Shown here: piece after piece, positions 34,410 to 41,480 of the stretch
Position numbering within the stretch: position 1 is the first letter of the stretch
Layout: each line of letters starts with the position of its first letter
Virus record (IMG/VR): IMGVR_UViG_3300025133_007637
Coordinates: 1-57,307 of that record
Origin: a virus
Reading direction: 5' to 3' (one strand)
Length of the DNA: 57,307 nucleotides
The notes under the pieces: generated by a model
Database searches by the model: none
What the model saw: only the letters and a program-made list of their open reading frames with translations
What the model was told of the DNA's origin: nothing
Made by a program: the position numbers and the translations under genes

Positions 34410-34814
34410 TTAAGATTTTAATGAATAATAAAATAGTTCTATTGCATGGGTCTGACACAGGATTTTTTTATCACTCCAATGCAACCACTTAGTAGAACAA
34501 TAAAGATTACCTATTTTACCACATTTTTCACATGTTTTGTAAGCAAGAATGCTGGTTGCTTGTAAAATAGTGTCAATTTCTTTGGTACTGTTTATTGATT
34601 CAATCTCAAGACAACCAAATTTTTGCTTTAAAGAAACAATTTTAAAACTAGATAAATCATTTTTAGGATAAATGCTTATATAAAGATCTAGGGTGCGACA
34701 TAATTCTGTTATTAGATTGCACCAGCCACGATCAAAGTTGAAACTAAGGTTGTCAAAATCTAAGAAAAGATGAGAATAGGATTTGAACAGTGACTTCTCT
34801 TGTCTTTCTGTCAT
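34410..34814 (-). CDS. Small zinc-binding-like phage protein
   Basis: 134 residues: GWCNLITELCRTLDLYI, a KQKFGCLEIES segment and a terminal CEKCGKIGNLYC..WSDKKILCQTHA (C-x2-C...C-x2-H). Many phages and some bacteria have a protein with this order (a G-W-x2-L-I start, K-x-K-F-G-x-L, then CE-x-CG...C-x2-H), of unknown function. First gene of the aceBA operon. Confidence 0.7.
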   Translation of the reverse strand: MTERQEKSLFKSYSHLFLDFDNLSFNFDRGWCNLITELCRTLDLYISIYPKNDLSSFKIVSLKQKFGCLEIESINSTKEIDTILQATSILAYKTCEKCGKIGNLYCSTKWLHWSDKKILCQTHAIELFYYSLKS

Positions 34815-34856
34815 AAAATAAATACAAATTACTTCATAATTTCTTTATTGAAATAA

Positions 34857-34885
34857 ATAATAGCATATAAATTTCAACAGGTCAA
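34857..34885 (-). promoter_or_regulatory. Promoter of the glyoxylate operon
   Basis: TTGACC (34885-34880), 17-base spacer, TATTAT (34862-34857); 42 bases before ATG 34814. It follows the terminator at 34911-34936, so aceBA is an independent unit. Confidence 0.78.
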
Positions 34886-34910
34886 CAAAAAAGAACAGAG
34901 AAATTAGAAC

Positions 34911-34936
34911 AAAAAAAAAGGGGCTTAGAAGCCCCT
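34911..34936 (-). terminator. Rho-independent terminator
   Basis: On the minus strand GGGGCTTCTAAGCCCC followed by T9, 32 bases after the stop of the KTSC gene. Insulates the glyoxylate operon. Confidence 0.93.
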
Positions 34937-34967
34937 CAAAAAAATGATTTTTTTTATTTAACGAAAA

Positions 34968-35186
34968 TTAACCTGCAACTTTGGTCGTCGGGAAACGTCC
35001 ACGAATATTGCTATTGAAATAGGTTCCTGCGCTCTTGGCCTGAACCAATGCGTCAGCAGTTTGACGGCTCACACCGCGAAAAACATATTTGGTTGCCGGT
35101 GCCTTCTGCATCGTAACAGTAAGTTCCTCATTAAGTTGATTATAGCCAACTTCGCTAATAAGGGATGAATTGTTGATTTTTGTCAT
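34968..35186 (-). CDS. KTSC-domain protein
   Basis: 72 residues from ATG 35186 (GGAGGT upstream). SSLISEVGYNQLNEELTV, YVFRGVSRQTADALVQAKSAG and TYFNSNIRGRFP match the KTSC domain, a small domain of unknown function found alone or fused to lysyl-tRNA synthetase-like proteins. Has its own strong promoter, an operator-like inverted repeat in the leader and a terminator, so it is a monocistronic, probably highly expressed gene. Confidence 0.82.
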   Translation of the reverse strand: MTKINNSSLISEVGYNQLNEELTVTMQKAPATKYVFRGVSRQTADALVQAKSAGTYFNSNIRGRFPTTKVAG

Positions 35187-35206
35187 AAATGACCTCCATT
35201 GTATTT

Positions 35207-35222
35207 GGTGAAACATTTCACC
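35207..35222. promoter_or_regulatory. Operator-like inverted repeat GGTGAAA-CA-TTTCACC
   Basis: Seven-base arms with a two-base centre. It sits in the transcribed leader about 10-25 bases after the predicted start of the KTSC promoter, a usual place for a dimeric repressor. The distance to ATG 35186 is about 20 bases, so it could also form a small leader hairpin. Confidence 0.55.
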
Positions 35223-35238
35223 TGTTTAAGATAGCACC

Positions 35239-35267
35239 ATTATAAACGATTCAATTGCTTTTGTCAA
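35239..35267 (-). promoter_or_regulatory. Perfect sigma70-type promoter
   Basis: TTGACA (35267-35262), 17-base spacer, TATAAT (35244-35239). The best consensus promoter in the window; drives the KTSC gene. Confidence 0.88.
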
Positions 35268-35377
35268 GTGATTTTTTGCTCTTTTATGGCATTAAGCCAA
35301 ATTAATGTTGCACCCACAAGACCAAAGACACAAATCGGCATACCAATAAATAAATTTAATAAAAGTTTAGTCTTCAT
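35264..35377 (-). CDS. Small membrane protein, 37 residues
   Basis: ATG 35377 with GGAGG five bases upstream, inside the 3' end of the preceding gene. MKTKLLLNLFIGMPICVFGL then VGATLIWLNAIKEQKIT; one transmembrane helix. The KTSC promoter -35 box overlaps its stop region. Confidence 0.65.
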   Translation of the reverse strand: MKTKLLLNLFIGMPICVFGLVGATLIWLNAIKEQKIT

Positions 35378-35636
35378 CAATACCTCCAGGCGCAGCCGTC
35401 GCGGGAAATTTCTCATCCTCGCAAACCAACCGCATTTCATCCCACGCCATACAATCCTCAGAACCATCAATAAATTTAACATAAAATCTATGATGAGAAC
35501 TTGTTAATTCAACAATTTCAGTTATAATTGCGTATTCAACAGGATGATTCAATCCAGTACACCACTCAAAATGTGGAGAATCATAACCGTGTTTTTTATT
35601 AGCTAAAACTAAATCGCCAACATGAAACTTAGCCAC
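35367..35636 (-). CDS. SH3/KOW-like array protein
   Basis: 89 residues from GTG 35636. AKFHVGDLVLANKKHG, YAIITEIVEL and FYVKFIDGSEDCMAWDEMRLV show the family pattern. The start overlaps the end of the upstream gene, which suggests coupled translation. Confidence 0.72.
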   Translation of the reverse strand: MAKFHVGDLVLANKKHGYDSPHFEWCTGLNHPVEYAIITEIVELTSSHHRFYVKFIDGSEDCMAWDEMRLVCEDEKFPATAAPGGIDED

Positions 35637-35841
35637 TCGCAAACCTATCAATAGTTATTTTTTTAAAAGCTTTATCAATTTTTAAACGCAACCCATTTAC
35701 AATTTTTTGTCGCTTTAGATCGTCTTTCGATGGAAGTTCATCGACACTCCACCGTTGTCGAGTAAGTTGCATTTGGAGTTTATACAGTTCTCCATCCAGT
35801 AAAAGTGCTTCATCTTCAGTTATTTCTATCATTTTTTTCAT
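35629..35841 (-). CDS. Hypothetical protein, 70 residues
   Basis: Helical, charged (IEITEDEALLLDGELYKLQMQL). Not a member of the SH3-like family that surrounds it. No family recognised. Confidence 0.6.
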   Translation of the reverse strand: MKKMIEITEDEALLLDGELYKLQMQLTRQRWSVDELPSKDDLKRQKIVNGLRLKIDKAFKKITIDRFASG

Positions 35842-35947
35842 CCTCTAATAAATCTAATTTAATCTTTCTTGCAAACCACGCCATCGCAACAAAATTAATA
35901 ATGAATACAACCACCACACCGATTATGTCCAATGTGGTATAATTCAT
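35816..35947 (-). CDS. Small membrane protein, 43 residues
   Basis: ATG 35947 with AGAGG nine bases upstream; stop 35816-35818. MNYTTLDIIGVVVVFIINFV then AMAWFARKIK and an acidic end: one transmembrane helix, N-out topology expected. Overlaps the next gene by 26 bases in another frame. Confidence 0.6.
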   Translation of the reverse strand: MNYTTLDIIGVVVVFIINFVAMAWFARKIKLDLLEDEKNDRNN

Positions 35948-36178
35948 TTATGATGCCTCTGCCACTAATTCAATATTATGTTCAGCCCAACTATCTTCTT
36001 CAATTGTTGATTCTTGTTCAATCGCCCAATAAATGTGATAGTATCTTTTCAAACCAGCACCTTCGCCACCAATGATGGCCACATCAGTAACAACTCCATA
36101 GTCATCATTTTCATAACACCCATTGTCTTCGGGAAAAAGTACAAGATCCCCAACTTTAAATTTATTATCAATAGCCAT
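35948..36178 (-). CDS. SH3/KOW-like array protein
   Basis: 76 residues: NKFKVGDLVLFPEDNGCYEN, DYGVVTDVAIIG, YYHIYWAIEQES and a closing hydrophobic strand. Starts at the stop of the next upstream gene (TAATG). Confidence 0.78.
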   Translation of the reverse strand: MAIDNKFKVGDLVLFPEDNGCYENDDYGVVTDVAIIGGEGAGLKRYYHIYWAIEQESTIEEDSWAEHNIELVAEAS

Positions 36179-36336
36179 TATGGATTCTCATGTTCATACG
36201 TGAACGGTTCTAGTGTTGCGTTTTCAATAGAATTTTCATTTAAATAGCGGTAACAATCGCCATAGTTTCCTTCAAACAATACTTTACCTTCTTCATCAAG
36301 AACTTTCCAAATTGTGTAAAATCTCATCCTTTTCAA
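36178..36336 (-). CDS. Hypothetical protein, 52 residues
   Basis: TTG 36336 (overlapping the upstream stop, TTGA) has GGAG eight bases upstream and is preferred to ATG 36327, which has no room for a binding site. Product contains RFYTIWKVLDEEGKVLFEGN and YGDCYRYLNENSIE: a beta hairpin that resembles sensor-like beta folds, unlike the array domain. Confidence 0.6.
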   Translation of the reverse strand: MKRMRFYTIWKVLDEEGKVLFEGNYGDCYRYLNENSIENATLEPFTYEHENP

Positions 36337-36563
36337 GCGCAGCTCTCCTTTGCAGGTGTAATTAATTCAAGTTGAGTATAGCTGTACGCAGACAGTCTCG
36401 CCCTACGATCATCAGCCCATTGAATTTTATACCAAGTTTGCTCATCATGCCCTCGCACTGTACCAGTAACAATTCCATAATCTTTACCAAATAAAAAATC
36501 GGTAGATTGACTATTTTTATAAGCAATTAAATCGCCAATTTGAAATTTATGATAGTTTGCCAT
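36333..36563 (-). CDS. SH3/KOW-like array protein
   Basis: 76 residues: HKFQIGDLIAYKNSQST, YGIVTGTVRG, WYKIQWADDRRARLS, LELI. Overlaps the neighbour upstream by 17 bases. Confidence 0.78.
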   Translation of the reverse strand: MANYHKFQIGDLIAYKNSQSTDFLFGKDYGIVTGTVRGHDEQTWYKIQWADDRRARLSAYSYTQLELITPAKESCA

Positions 36564-36762
36564 TTTGACCTCGTGTTATTAATTTTAATTGGCCTTTGTG
36601 AATCCAAGAACTGCGACCATCATACCACACACATTTTATTGTGTCAACTTTATCAGAATCATCAGAAGTTATTTTAACCACAACTCCAAAACCTCGATTT
36701 AATTTAGATAATAAAGTTGTATGCTTTACCAGATCGCCTATTTGAAATTTAAACCTTTTCAT
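36547..36762 (-). CDS. SH3/KOW-like array protein
   Basis: 71 residues: FKFQIGDLVKHTTLLSK, GFGVVVKITSDD, IKCVWYDGRSSWIHKGQLKLI. Four-base overlap (ATGA) with the next upstream gene. Confidence 0.78.
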   Translation of the reverse strand: MKRFKFQIGDLVKHTTLLSKLNRGFGVVVKITSDDSDKVDTIKCVWYDGRSSWIHKGQLKLITRGQNGKLS

Positions 36763-36950
36763 GCTTGAGCAATTAATTTAATTATCTTCTTGTCATAAAT
36801 TATCCATTCAGGCTTTATAGCATTTAGCCATTGAACGCGCAATAGTAAACATTTTCCTTCGTTGTGATCAACTTCCACAACAATCCCAGTTTCAACCATA
36901 ACGCTGCCAGAAATTACGGTTGAGTATTCAATTAAATCGCCGGTTCTCAT
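36759..36950 (-). CDS. SH3/KOW-like array protein, short form
   Basis: 63 residues: starts directly at MRTGDLIEYSTVISG, then ETGIVVEVDHNEG, LRVQWLNAIKPEWI and IIKLIAQA. Four-base overlap with both array neighbours. Confidence 0.78.
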   Translation of the reverse strand: MRTGDLIEYSTVISGSVMVETGIVVEVDHNEGKCLLLRVQWLNAIKPEWIIYDKKIIKLIAQA

Positions 36951-37171
36951 TTTACTTTTCCATGAAGTTCAAGCGAGTATTCCATTTCCCAACGCTCACC
37001 AACATCAATAAATTTAACTTTATAGGCCCACGCCATTTTCCCCGAATCATCGCAGGCGAACGAACGGTTCGATTTTTCCAACACAATGCCAATTTTGCCA
37101 TGGCAAACTCTAAGACCCATCGGGAAATTTGTAAATTTAACTAAATCGCCAACATTAAATTCACTTTTCAT
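36947..37171 (-). CDS. SH3/KOW-like array protein
   Basis: 74 residues: SEFNVGDLVKFTNFP, GKIGIVLEKSNRS, AYKVKFIDVGERWEMEYSLEL. Family pattern complete. Confidence 0.78.
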   Translation of the reverse strand: MKSEFNVGDLVKFTNFPMGLRVCHGKIGIVLEKSNRSFACDDSGKMAWAYKVKFIDVGERWEMEYSLELHGKVK

Positions 37172-37364
37172 TGTTAACTCTTGCTTTCATTATTAAACAT
37201 TTAGATTTTTCCCAAGTAAACGGTTCACCAACTGCCCATTTAATTCGATAAGAATAAGCGTGTTCTTTCCTACGACGCCAATCGGAAGAACTTTTGCCTA
37301 TCACAATTCCAAGATGCTCAGAATAATTAAGTTGAACTAAATCGCCAACATTAAATTTGCTCAT
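37161..37364 (-). CDS. SH3/KOW-like array protein
   Basis: 67 residues: SKFNVGDLVQLNYSEH, LGIVIGKSSSD, YRIKWAVGEPFTWEKSKCLIMKA. Starts at the upstream stop (TAATG). Confidence 0.78.
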   Translation of the reverse strand: MSKFNVGDLVQLNYSEHLGIVIGKSSSDWRRRKEHAYSYRIKWAVGEPFTWEKSKCLIMKARVNNEK

Positions 37365-37597
37365 TATAACCTCGCCAATACTTTAACTTTAAAATCTTCT
37401 TGTAATGGCGACTTAACTTCAAAAAAGAACTGAGTTCTTCCACTAGTTCCAACCCATTCCCAATATTTTCTTGGGGTTTGGGGATGTGGTTCGACGTGGA
37501 CGCCAACGCATCTTATAATAATACCGATTTCAGTGGGCCAACCAAGTTTTTCGACCTTAATCAAATCGCCTTTTTTGTAATCCCATGAATTTTTCAT
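37364..37597 (-). CDS. SH3/KOW-like array protein
   Basis: 77 residues from ATG 37597, which shares a base with the upstream stop; the longer frame has no support. WDYKKGDLIKVEKLG, EIGIIIRCVGVHVEP, RTQFFFEVKSPLQED. A longer, Pro/His-rich loop than its sisters. Confidence 0.75.
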   Translation of the reverse strand: MKNSWDYKKGDLIKVEKLGWPTEIGIIIRCVGVHVEPHPQTPRKYWEWVGTSGRTQFFFEVKSPLQEDFKVKVLARL

Positions 37598-37845
37598 TAT
37601 GCTTTCGCCTTTTTCAATGAAGTATTCATATAACATTGATCGCCAGTATTTTTATCGTGAGCCCAATGCACACGAACAAATTGTTCAGCTTCGTGAAGTT
37701 CATTACTATCGGAATTTCCATCAAACACAGGATCACCCCAATCTTCCACACCAATAACAAGTCCATAAGTTCCCATCGGAGGATGTCTTGTGGAACAAAA
37801 CTGATTGTCCATTTGAACTAAGTCGCCTTTTTTAAACTTTCGCAT
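37597..37845 (-). CDS. SH3/KOW-like array protein
   Basis: 82 residues from ATG 37845. RKFKKGDLVQMDNQFCS, TYGLVIGVEDWGD and FVRVHWAHDKNTGD. An upstream in-frame TTG (37854) is less likely. Confidence 0.75.
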   Translation of the reverse strand: MRKFKKGDLVQMDNQFCSTRHPPMGTYGLVIGVEDWGDPVFDGNSDSNELHEAEQFVRVHWAHDKNTGDQCYMNTSLKKAKA

Positions 37846-38050
37846 TTTTTGCAATTACCCATGCTCTATCCCACGATGAATAGCATAACCAAATCCGCCC
37901 ATAGGGATGATCCAACCAGTGAATGTCAGCATAACGGGATCTGCGTTTGCCATCGTCGGGATAATCCATTCCAATTTCTGCAACAATGCCAATTTCACCA
38001 GTAAACCACTGGACCAAATCGCCAACCTTAAATTTATCTTTTTTGTTCAT
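37832..38050 (-). CDS. SH3/KOW-like array protein
   Basis: 72 residues from ATG 38050 (GGAG nine bases upstream). DKFKVGDLVQWFTG, EIGIVAEIGMDYPD, YADIHWLDHPYGRIWL; the Y-A-D-I-x-W strand recurs in the 43489 protein. Confidence 0.78.
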   Translation of the reverse strand: MNKKDKFKVGDLVQWFTGEIGIVAEIGMDYPDDGKRRSRYADIHWLDHPYGRIWLCYSSWDRAWVIAKNAKV

Positions 38051-38291
38051 TGGGTTTTTCTCCACAATCGCATTCCTTCATTTCAACTTGATGCTTTCTT
38101 AAAAGACAAATGGGGCATCGAACATAGTTTCCATCTCCCAAAGCCCAATACCATTTCCACATCCAAGGTGTTCTAAAAATTATTAATTGCCAAGGACCGA
38201 GATACCAGAGAATGCAACACATTGGAAACCCTGAATGACGACCACAGTTCCAATCAAATTGGAATTTGGCCATTAAGTTTTTGACTTTCAT
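38034..38291 (-). CDS. Cys-rich membrane-associated protein inside the array
   Basis: 85 residues from ATG 38291, overlapping the upstream stop. Not the array domain: FQFDWNCGRHSGFPMCC, a tryptophan-rich hydrophobic stretch (ILWYLGPWQLIIF.. WMWKWYWAL), then YVRCPICLLRKHQVE and CDCG. Paired cysteines suggest a zinc site next to a membrane segment. Confidence 0.65.
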   Translation of the reverse strand: MKVKNLMAKFQFDWNCGRHSGFPMCCILWYLGPWQLIIFRTPWMWKWYWALGDGNYVRCPICLLRKHQVEMKECDCGEKPNEQKR

Positions 38292-38482
38292 TTTGCTTTT
38301 GCCACCAATGTTAATTGTTTTACTGGTTCCCATGTTGGGTGATGATTCGACCAATGAATTTGATAAGCAGTAGCATGTGAGCCGAAGCTTTTTTTCTGGA
38401 TTATGATTCCTGTTCCAAAGTTTTCACGTTGTGAACAAAATCCGCCCTCAACCAGATCGCCTATGTTAAACTGCTTTTTCAT
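38288..38482 (-). CDS. SH3/KOW-like array protein
   Basis: 64 residues: KQFNIGDLVEGGFCSQ, GTGIIIQKKSFG, YQIHWSNHHPTWEPVKQLTLV. Four-base overlaps on both sides. Confidence 0.78.
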   Translation of the reverse strand: MKKQFNIGDLVEGGFCSQRENFGTGIIIQKKSFGSHATAYQIHWSNHHPTWEPVKQLTLVAKAK

Positions 38483-38718
38483 TTCGCCCTCGCCATTAAT
38501 CTTATTGTTGTTGTTAGTGTCATATGTGTTCGGTTTTTATTTTTCCAATAAACCACTGGGAATTCCCAACTCCTCTTACGATTAATTTTAAACCCCACAA
38601 CAATTCCGTAATCTTTTCCACGTTTACCCGCGTTACTCACCCACCATCGCCAAACAAGATCGTTTTTTTTCGGACGTTCGCCGGTTTTATATGGTTTTCT
38701 TTTTATTTGATGTGCCAA
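38479..38718 (-). CDS. SH3/KOW-like array protein, divergent
   Basis: 79 residues: GERPKKNDLVWRWWVSNAG, DYGIVVGFKINRK, FPVVYWKNKNRTHM, IRLMARAK. The G-D-L-V turn has become N-D-L-V and a basic N-terminal extension is added. Confidence 0.72.
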   Translation of the reverse strand: MAHQIKRKPYKTGERPKKNDLVWRWWVSNAGKRGKDYGIVVGFKINRKRSWEFPVVYWKNKNRTHMTLTTTIRLMARAK

Positions 38719-38923
38719 GTGGAATTACCTTTGTTATTTTTGGTTTAAAAAAAATGATTTCTTCGCCTTTGGTTAGATCCCAACACTCAATTTGTGTTCG
38801 TCCGACTTGGTTGCCTTGCAAATTGGTTACAAGTCGCGTATAGTCACAGATTCTTTTAAAAATTTGACAAGGATCGTGAGGCAAACAAAAATGTTGACCG
38901 TTTTTAACATTAATAAGAAACAT
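38687..38923 (-). CDS. Hypothetical protein, 78 residues
   Basis: ATG 38923 with GGATGG four bases upstream. MFLINVKNGQHFCLPHDPCQ then TNLQGNQVGRTQIECWDL; beta-rich, ends in a basic tail that overlaps the next gene. No family recognised. Confidence 0.58.
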   Translation of the reverse strand: MFLINVKNGQHFCLPHDPCQIFKRICDYTRLVTNLQGNQVGRTQIECWDLTKGEEIIFFKPKITKVIPLGTSNKKKTI

Positions 38924-39128
38924 CGAACCATCCTTGTTTTTTTGCCTTAATTTGAGAGATTTTGCAATCAAAGATTTCACCAGTGCCTAACTCGACCGCA
39001 ACAGTTCTGCTCGCATTTTCTGTCCAATTGTTGAAATTTATGACAGTTGCGGGCATTTCTTGCCCACCATTGATAACGATGACCGATTGTCCGACAAGCA
39101 CAGTGTTTTTGATCTTTGACAAATTCAT
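38910..39128 (-). CDS. Hypothetical protein, SH3-like, leaderless start
   Basis: 72 residues: GQSVIVINGGQEMPATVINF, ASRTVAVELGTGEIFDCKIS; five short strands compatible with a KOW/SH3-like barrel, though the K-V-G-D-L-V signature is missing. The ATG is five bases after the -10 box, so no leader exists. First gene of the array transcript. Confidence 0.65.
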   Translation of the reverse strand: MNLSKIKNTVLVGQSVIVINGGQEMPATVINFNNWTENASRTVAVELGTGEIFDCKISQIKAKKQGWFDVSY

Positions 39129-39133
39129 ACCCC

Positions 39134-39162
39134 ATTATCGCATGAATTGCCTGAAATGTCAA
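39134..39162 (-). promoter_or_regulatory. Promoter with proximal GGGTTTAC box, leaderless type
   Basis: TTGACA (39162-39157), 17-base spacer, GATAAT (39139-39134), ATG at 39128. A GGGTTTAC box (39175-39168) lies five bases upstream of -35. Probably drives the tandem array. Confidence 0.82.
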
Positions 39163-39177
39163 TGATAGTAAACCCTT

Positions 39178-39201
39178 ATGTGGGCTTTTATGTGGGCTTT
39201 T
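39178..39201. repeat. Tandem 12-mer ATGTGGGCTTTT, two copies
   Basis: Two perfect copies at 39178-39189 and 39190-39201, next to the GGGTTTAC box upstream of the array promoter. A recent duplication or a regulator site. Confidence 0.7.
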
Positions 39202-39230
39202 TAATTTGAAATTTTTTTTCTGTGATTTTT

Positions 39231-39482
39231 TTAATTATTAATCTTTTCGATTTCGTCTTCGTTCCATAGAACGACTGAGTAATAATTGGCATCAACTGCC
39301 AAATGTATGGTATATGCTGGGAGGTATGGGCTTGATGTCAAGATGCTTTCTTTGCCCCAAGTCCCGCATTTGTGAGTTTCGGTTATAATGCCGAATTGTC
39401 CTTGCAAATTTGGGGGAACTGATTTTGAGCATTTAAGCCGAACGAGTTCACCGATTTTGAATTTGTATTTTTGTTCTGACAA
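39231..39482 (-). CDS. SH3/KOW-like array protein
   Basis: 83 residues from TTG 39482: YKFKIGELVRLKCSK, GQFGIITETHKCG, YTIHLAVDANYYSVVLWNEDEIEKI. Signature G-D-L replaced by G-E-L. Confidence 0.72.
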   Translation of the reverse strand: MSEQKYKFKIGELVRLKCSKSVPPNLQGQFGIITETHKCGTWGKESILTSSPYLPAYTIHLAVDANYYSVVLWNEDEIEKINN

Positions 39483-39505
39483 GCACTCATAATTACTTAA
39501 TTAAC

Positions 39506-39721
39506 TTATGCTTCGGCCAAAAGAATTATTTTATCTGCCCGAACGTCCCAATAGATTTTGCTGTCCATTCCATGCAATTTATAATAAATTTGTCCGCCAA
39601 TTTGCGGATAGGTGTTTTTGTCGAGCACTACGGCTGTGATGTAAGGTTGTTCGTCGATGTGCCACCGAACGTGTGGTTTTTTAATTATTACTAAGTCGCC
39701 TGGTTTGAGTGATGTGTGCAT
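39506..39721 (-). CDS. SH3/KOW-like array protein
   Basis: 71 residues: TSLKPGDLVIIKKPHVR, ITAVVLDKNTYP, YYKLHGMDSKIYWDVRADKIILLAEA. Confidence 0.72.
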   Translation of the reverse strand: MHTSLKPGDLVIIKKPHVRWHIDEQPYITAVVLDKNTYPQIGGQIYYKLHGMDSKIYWDVRADKIILLAEA

Positions 39722-39765
39722 TTTCCAAATCTCAAAAATTTACCGGCGCATTGAAAATGTACTTA

Positions 39766-39832
39766 GCCGCCAGCGGCGGCACCGCCAACGCTAGGGACAT
39801 AGATTCCGGGGTGGGGGGGTGCCCCCCTCCGT
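39766..39832. other. GC-rich island in a gene gap
   Basis: Within the 143-base gap 39722-39864 this stretch is about 70% G+C in an AT-rich genome. It holds GCCGCCAGCGGCGGC and a G6-TG-C6 inverted repeat (39814-39827) with no T tract, so it is not a standard terminator. No coding frame over 20 codons fits it. Confidence 0.6.
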
Positions 39833-39864
39833 CAACTTGCGTTGCATGTCAATTCAAATTGCGA

Positions 39865-40110
39865 CTATTTCCATTCGCTGTTCTCCCAATCGTCAAGCGT
39901 TTCCTGTGCAACAAGTGTAACACGACCTTGATCGCTTGGCAAGAATTTGTTTATGTGTTTGCTTGTAGTGACAGACCACTTGCGATCAGTCTTGAACCAT
40001 GCGCCAGTTGGTGACTGCAAAGCAACAGGGGTTTCGTAAGAGTAAAGAACCTCAACACCGCTTGCTGATTCGACGATGGTTTGGTTTGATCCGTTTGGTT
40101 TAACTTTCAT
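39865..40110 (-). CDS. Small phage protein (DUF8033-like)
   Basis: 81 residues, AAGGAAG upstream of ATG 40110. VLYSYETPVALQSPTGAWFKTDRKWSVTT and SKHINKFLPS follow the pattern of short phage proteins that start with a beta hairpin containing Y-x-T-x-V-A and end in an H-x-x-K-F-L helix. Function unknown. Confidence 0.68.
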   Translation of the reverse strand: MKVKPNGSNQTIVESASGVEVLYSYETPVALQSPTGAWFKTDRKWSVTTSKHINKFLPSDQGRVTLVAQETLDDWENSEWK

Positions 40111-40155
40111 AATACTTCCTTGATTCCTTATAGGTCAATGGTTAATGGTTATAGA

Positions 40156-40398
40156 TTATAGACAAATGCTAACGTCGAAAGGGTCGCGTCCATCGGCATC
40201 GACTGGCGAATCTTGCACAAGCGGTAATGCTGCTTGCACTTCACCCGAACCAATAAGACTCACAGCTTCGGCAAAATACTTTTCATGCATGTCAAGAAAC
40301 ATGCCGTTATCAACGATCTCTTGAATGAAATCAATGTTTTCTTCTCGGCTCATTAGCTTATTCGAGAAACGATCCATTTTTTGTAGTATTCCAAACAT
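40156..40398 (-). CDS. Small protein, paralogue of 49538-49717 (DUF7417-like)
   Basis: 80 residues. DFIQEIVDNGMFLDMHEKYFAEAVSLIGSGEV aligns with [32 protein letters not shown] at 49538-49717. The shared F-x-Q-x-[IL]-[IV]-[DN]-x-G-M...Y-x(3)-A-x-x-L-I pattern occurs in many phages. Function unknown. Confidence 0.7.
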   Translation of the reverse strand: MFGILQKMDRFSNKLMSREENIDFIQEIVDNGMFLDMHEKYFAEAVSLIGSGEVQAALPLVQDSPVDADGRDPFDVSICL

Positions 40399-40418
40399 TA
40401 TAATTCTGATTCCTTTTT

Positions 40419-40598
40419 TTAGTAAGATTGCACGGTTTCAAAACCGTATCCGTTATTGTCTTTTAGTGACCAAAAAAGATCGATTGCTTTCAAGCGAAGG
40501 GATCTTTTTGATTCGTCGGGGAATGCTTCAACTTGGTAAAGATCCAAGTATTCAAGCAGTTCATTTTTATCCATGTTTTTTATTTCAGTCAAATTCAT
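40419..40598 (-). CDS. Small protein, 59 residues, leaderless start
   Basis: ATG 40598 lies exactly six bases after the -10 box. MNLTEIKNMDKNELLEYLDL then SKRSLRLKAIDLFWSLKDNNGYGFE; helical. No family recognised. A second ATG nine codons in is possible but has no binding site. Confidence 0.7.
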   Translation of the reverse strand: MNLTEIKNMDKNELLEYLDLYQVEAFPDESKRSLRLKAIDLFWSLKDNNGYGFETVQSY

Positions 40599-40604
40599 AA
40601 TCGT

Positions 40605-40634
40605 ATTATCTCATCCTTGTGGGCTGTTTGGCAA
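40605..40634 (-). promoter_or_regulatory. Promoter with two GGGTTT boxes, leaderless type
   Basis: TTGCCA (40634-40629), 18-base spacer, GATAAT (40610-40605), ATG 40598. Boxes at 40640-40647 (GGGTTTAT, five bases from -35) and 40678-40685 (GGGTTTCC, 43 bases away); the pair is 38 bases apart. Confidence 0.78.
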
Positions 40635-40685
40635 TTAGCATAAACCCTACTTTTGTCGTTTTTTTAATCTTTTCTGTGGAAACCC

Positions 40686-40844
40686 TTAGTAAGTTGGGAC
40701 CAGAATGAAGGTATAACCCGGACCATATGAGTCCTGGTATTTCTTGACCAGCTTGAGAGCGTTGAAAGATTTTGACTCGCTAAGAGTCATCGGGACATCG
40801 AAGTGTGAACCGTTTGGGTGAATCCCTGTAATTTTAAATGACAT
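40686..40844 (-). CDS. Small protein, 52 residues
   Basis: ATG 40844. SFKITGIHPNGSHFDVPMTL then SFNALKLVKKYQDSYGPGYTFILVP: a beta-alpha-beta fold that recalls small phage proteins with a Y-G-x-G-Y end. Its TAA is followed directly by the GGGTTTCC box. The gap 40845-40897 contains a small GCTGT/ACAGC hairpin. Confidence 0.68.
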   Translation of the reverse strand: MSFKITGIHPNGSHFDVPMTLSESKSFNALKLVKKYQDSYGPGYTFILVPTY

Positions 40845-40897
40845 GTGTAATAACCTTTGCTGTTTGACAGCTTTATAGGGGTGAAAGTGAATTGCTG

Positions 40898-41122
40898 CTA
40901 GTCTGCATCCAAATAGTTTTGATTTTCAATGCAAGTGACATCCCCAGCATAGATCGCCTTGTGGCCAGTGTAAACCAATAGTTGACCATCATTGTCGGTC
41001 GATACTTCGGCTTGACCTTTGAAAAGGATCGTCATAGCTCGTTCAAGATCGCTCTTGGTTGCAAGTTGGCTGCGAAGTACCTCCGCGAGTGCTTTAATTT
41101 TTTGTTCTTTAGTAACTTCCAT
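40898..41122 (-). CDS. Small protein, paralogue of 41214-41480
   Basis: 74 residues. ALAEVLRSQLATKSDLERAMTILFKGQAEV, LLVYTGHKAIYAGD match KYLREQLTDFASFSYAMKELFKGEAGI, VVVYTGHQADIQDY in the next gene. Helical half plus a Y-T-G-H-x-A strand. Unknown function. Own promoter. Confidence 0.75.
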   Translation of the reverse strand: MEVTKEQKIKALAEVLRSQLATKSDLERAMTILFKGQAEVSTDNDGQLLVYTGHKAIYAGDVTCIENQNYLDAD

Positions 41123-41145
41123 AATTTCCTAATCTTTATACCTGT

Positions 41146-41174
41146 ATTGTCTCACAATGGGGCTTGCTTGTCAA
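41146..41174 (-). promoter_or_regulatory. Promoter with distal GGGTTTAC box
   Basis: TTGACA (41174-41169), 17-base spacer, GACAAT (41151-41146). The box GGGTTTACACAGAAAA begins at 41213 and its core 41206-41213 is exactly 31 bases from -35. Confidence 0.82.
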
Positions 41175-41213
41175 CAATAAAATGTTATTTATTTATCTTT
41201 TCTGTGTAAACCC

Positions 41214-41480
41214 TTAATCTTTTCTCGATTCAAGATAATTGTTTTCTAAAGAATCCATGCAAGATGCCGACATTAGACGAGCAGCAGCACCATAATCTTG
41301 GATGTCCGCTTGGTGTCCGGTATAGACCACAACCTGATGATCATTGTCAAGCTCGATGCCCGCTTCACCTTTGAACAATTCTTTCATCGCATACGAGAAA
41401 GATGCAAAGTCGGTTAGTTGCTCTCGCAAGTATTTTGCAATAACTCTGATTTCATTTTTCTTTTTATCACTCAATTTCAT
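41214..41480 (-). CDS. Small protein, paralogue of 40898-41122, leaderless start
   Basis: 88 residues from ATG 41480, six bases after the -10 box. Same two-part pattern as its paralogue (ELFKGEAGIELDNDHQ, VVVYTGHQAD), with a longer C-terminus. The TAA overlaps the box of the downstream promoter. Confidence 0.75.
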   Translation of the reverse strand: MKLSDKKKNEIRVIAKYLREQLTDFASFSYAMKELFKGEAGIELDNDHQVVVYTGHQADIQDYGAAARLMSASCMDSLENNYLESRKD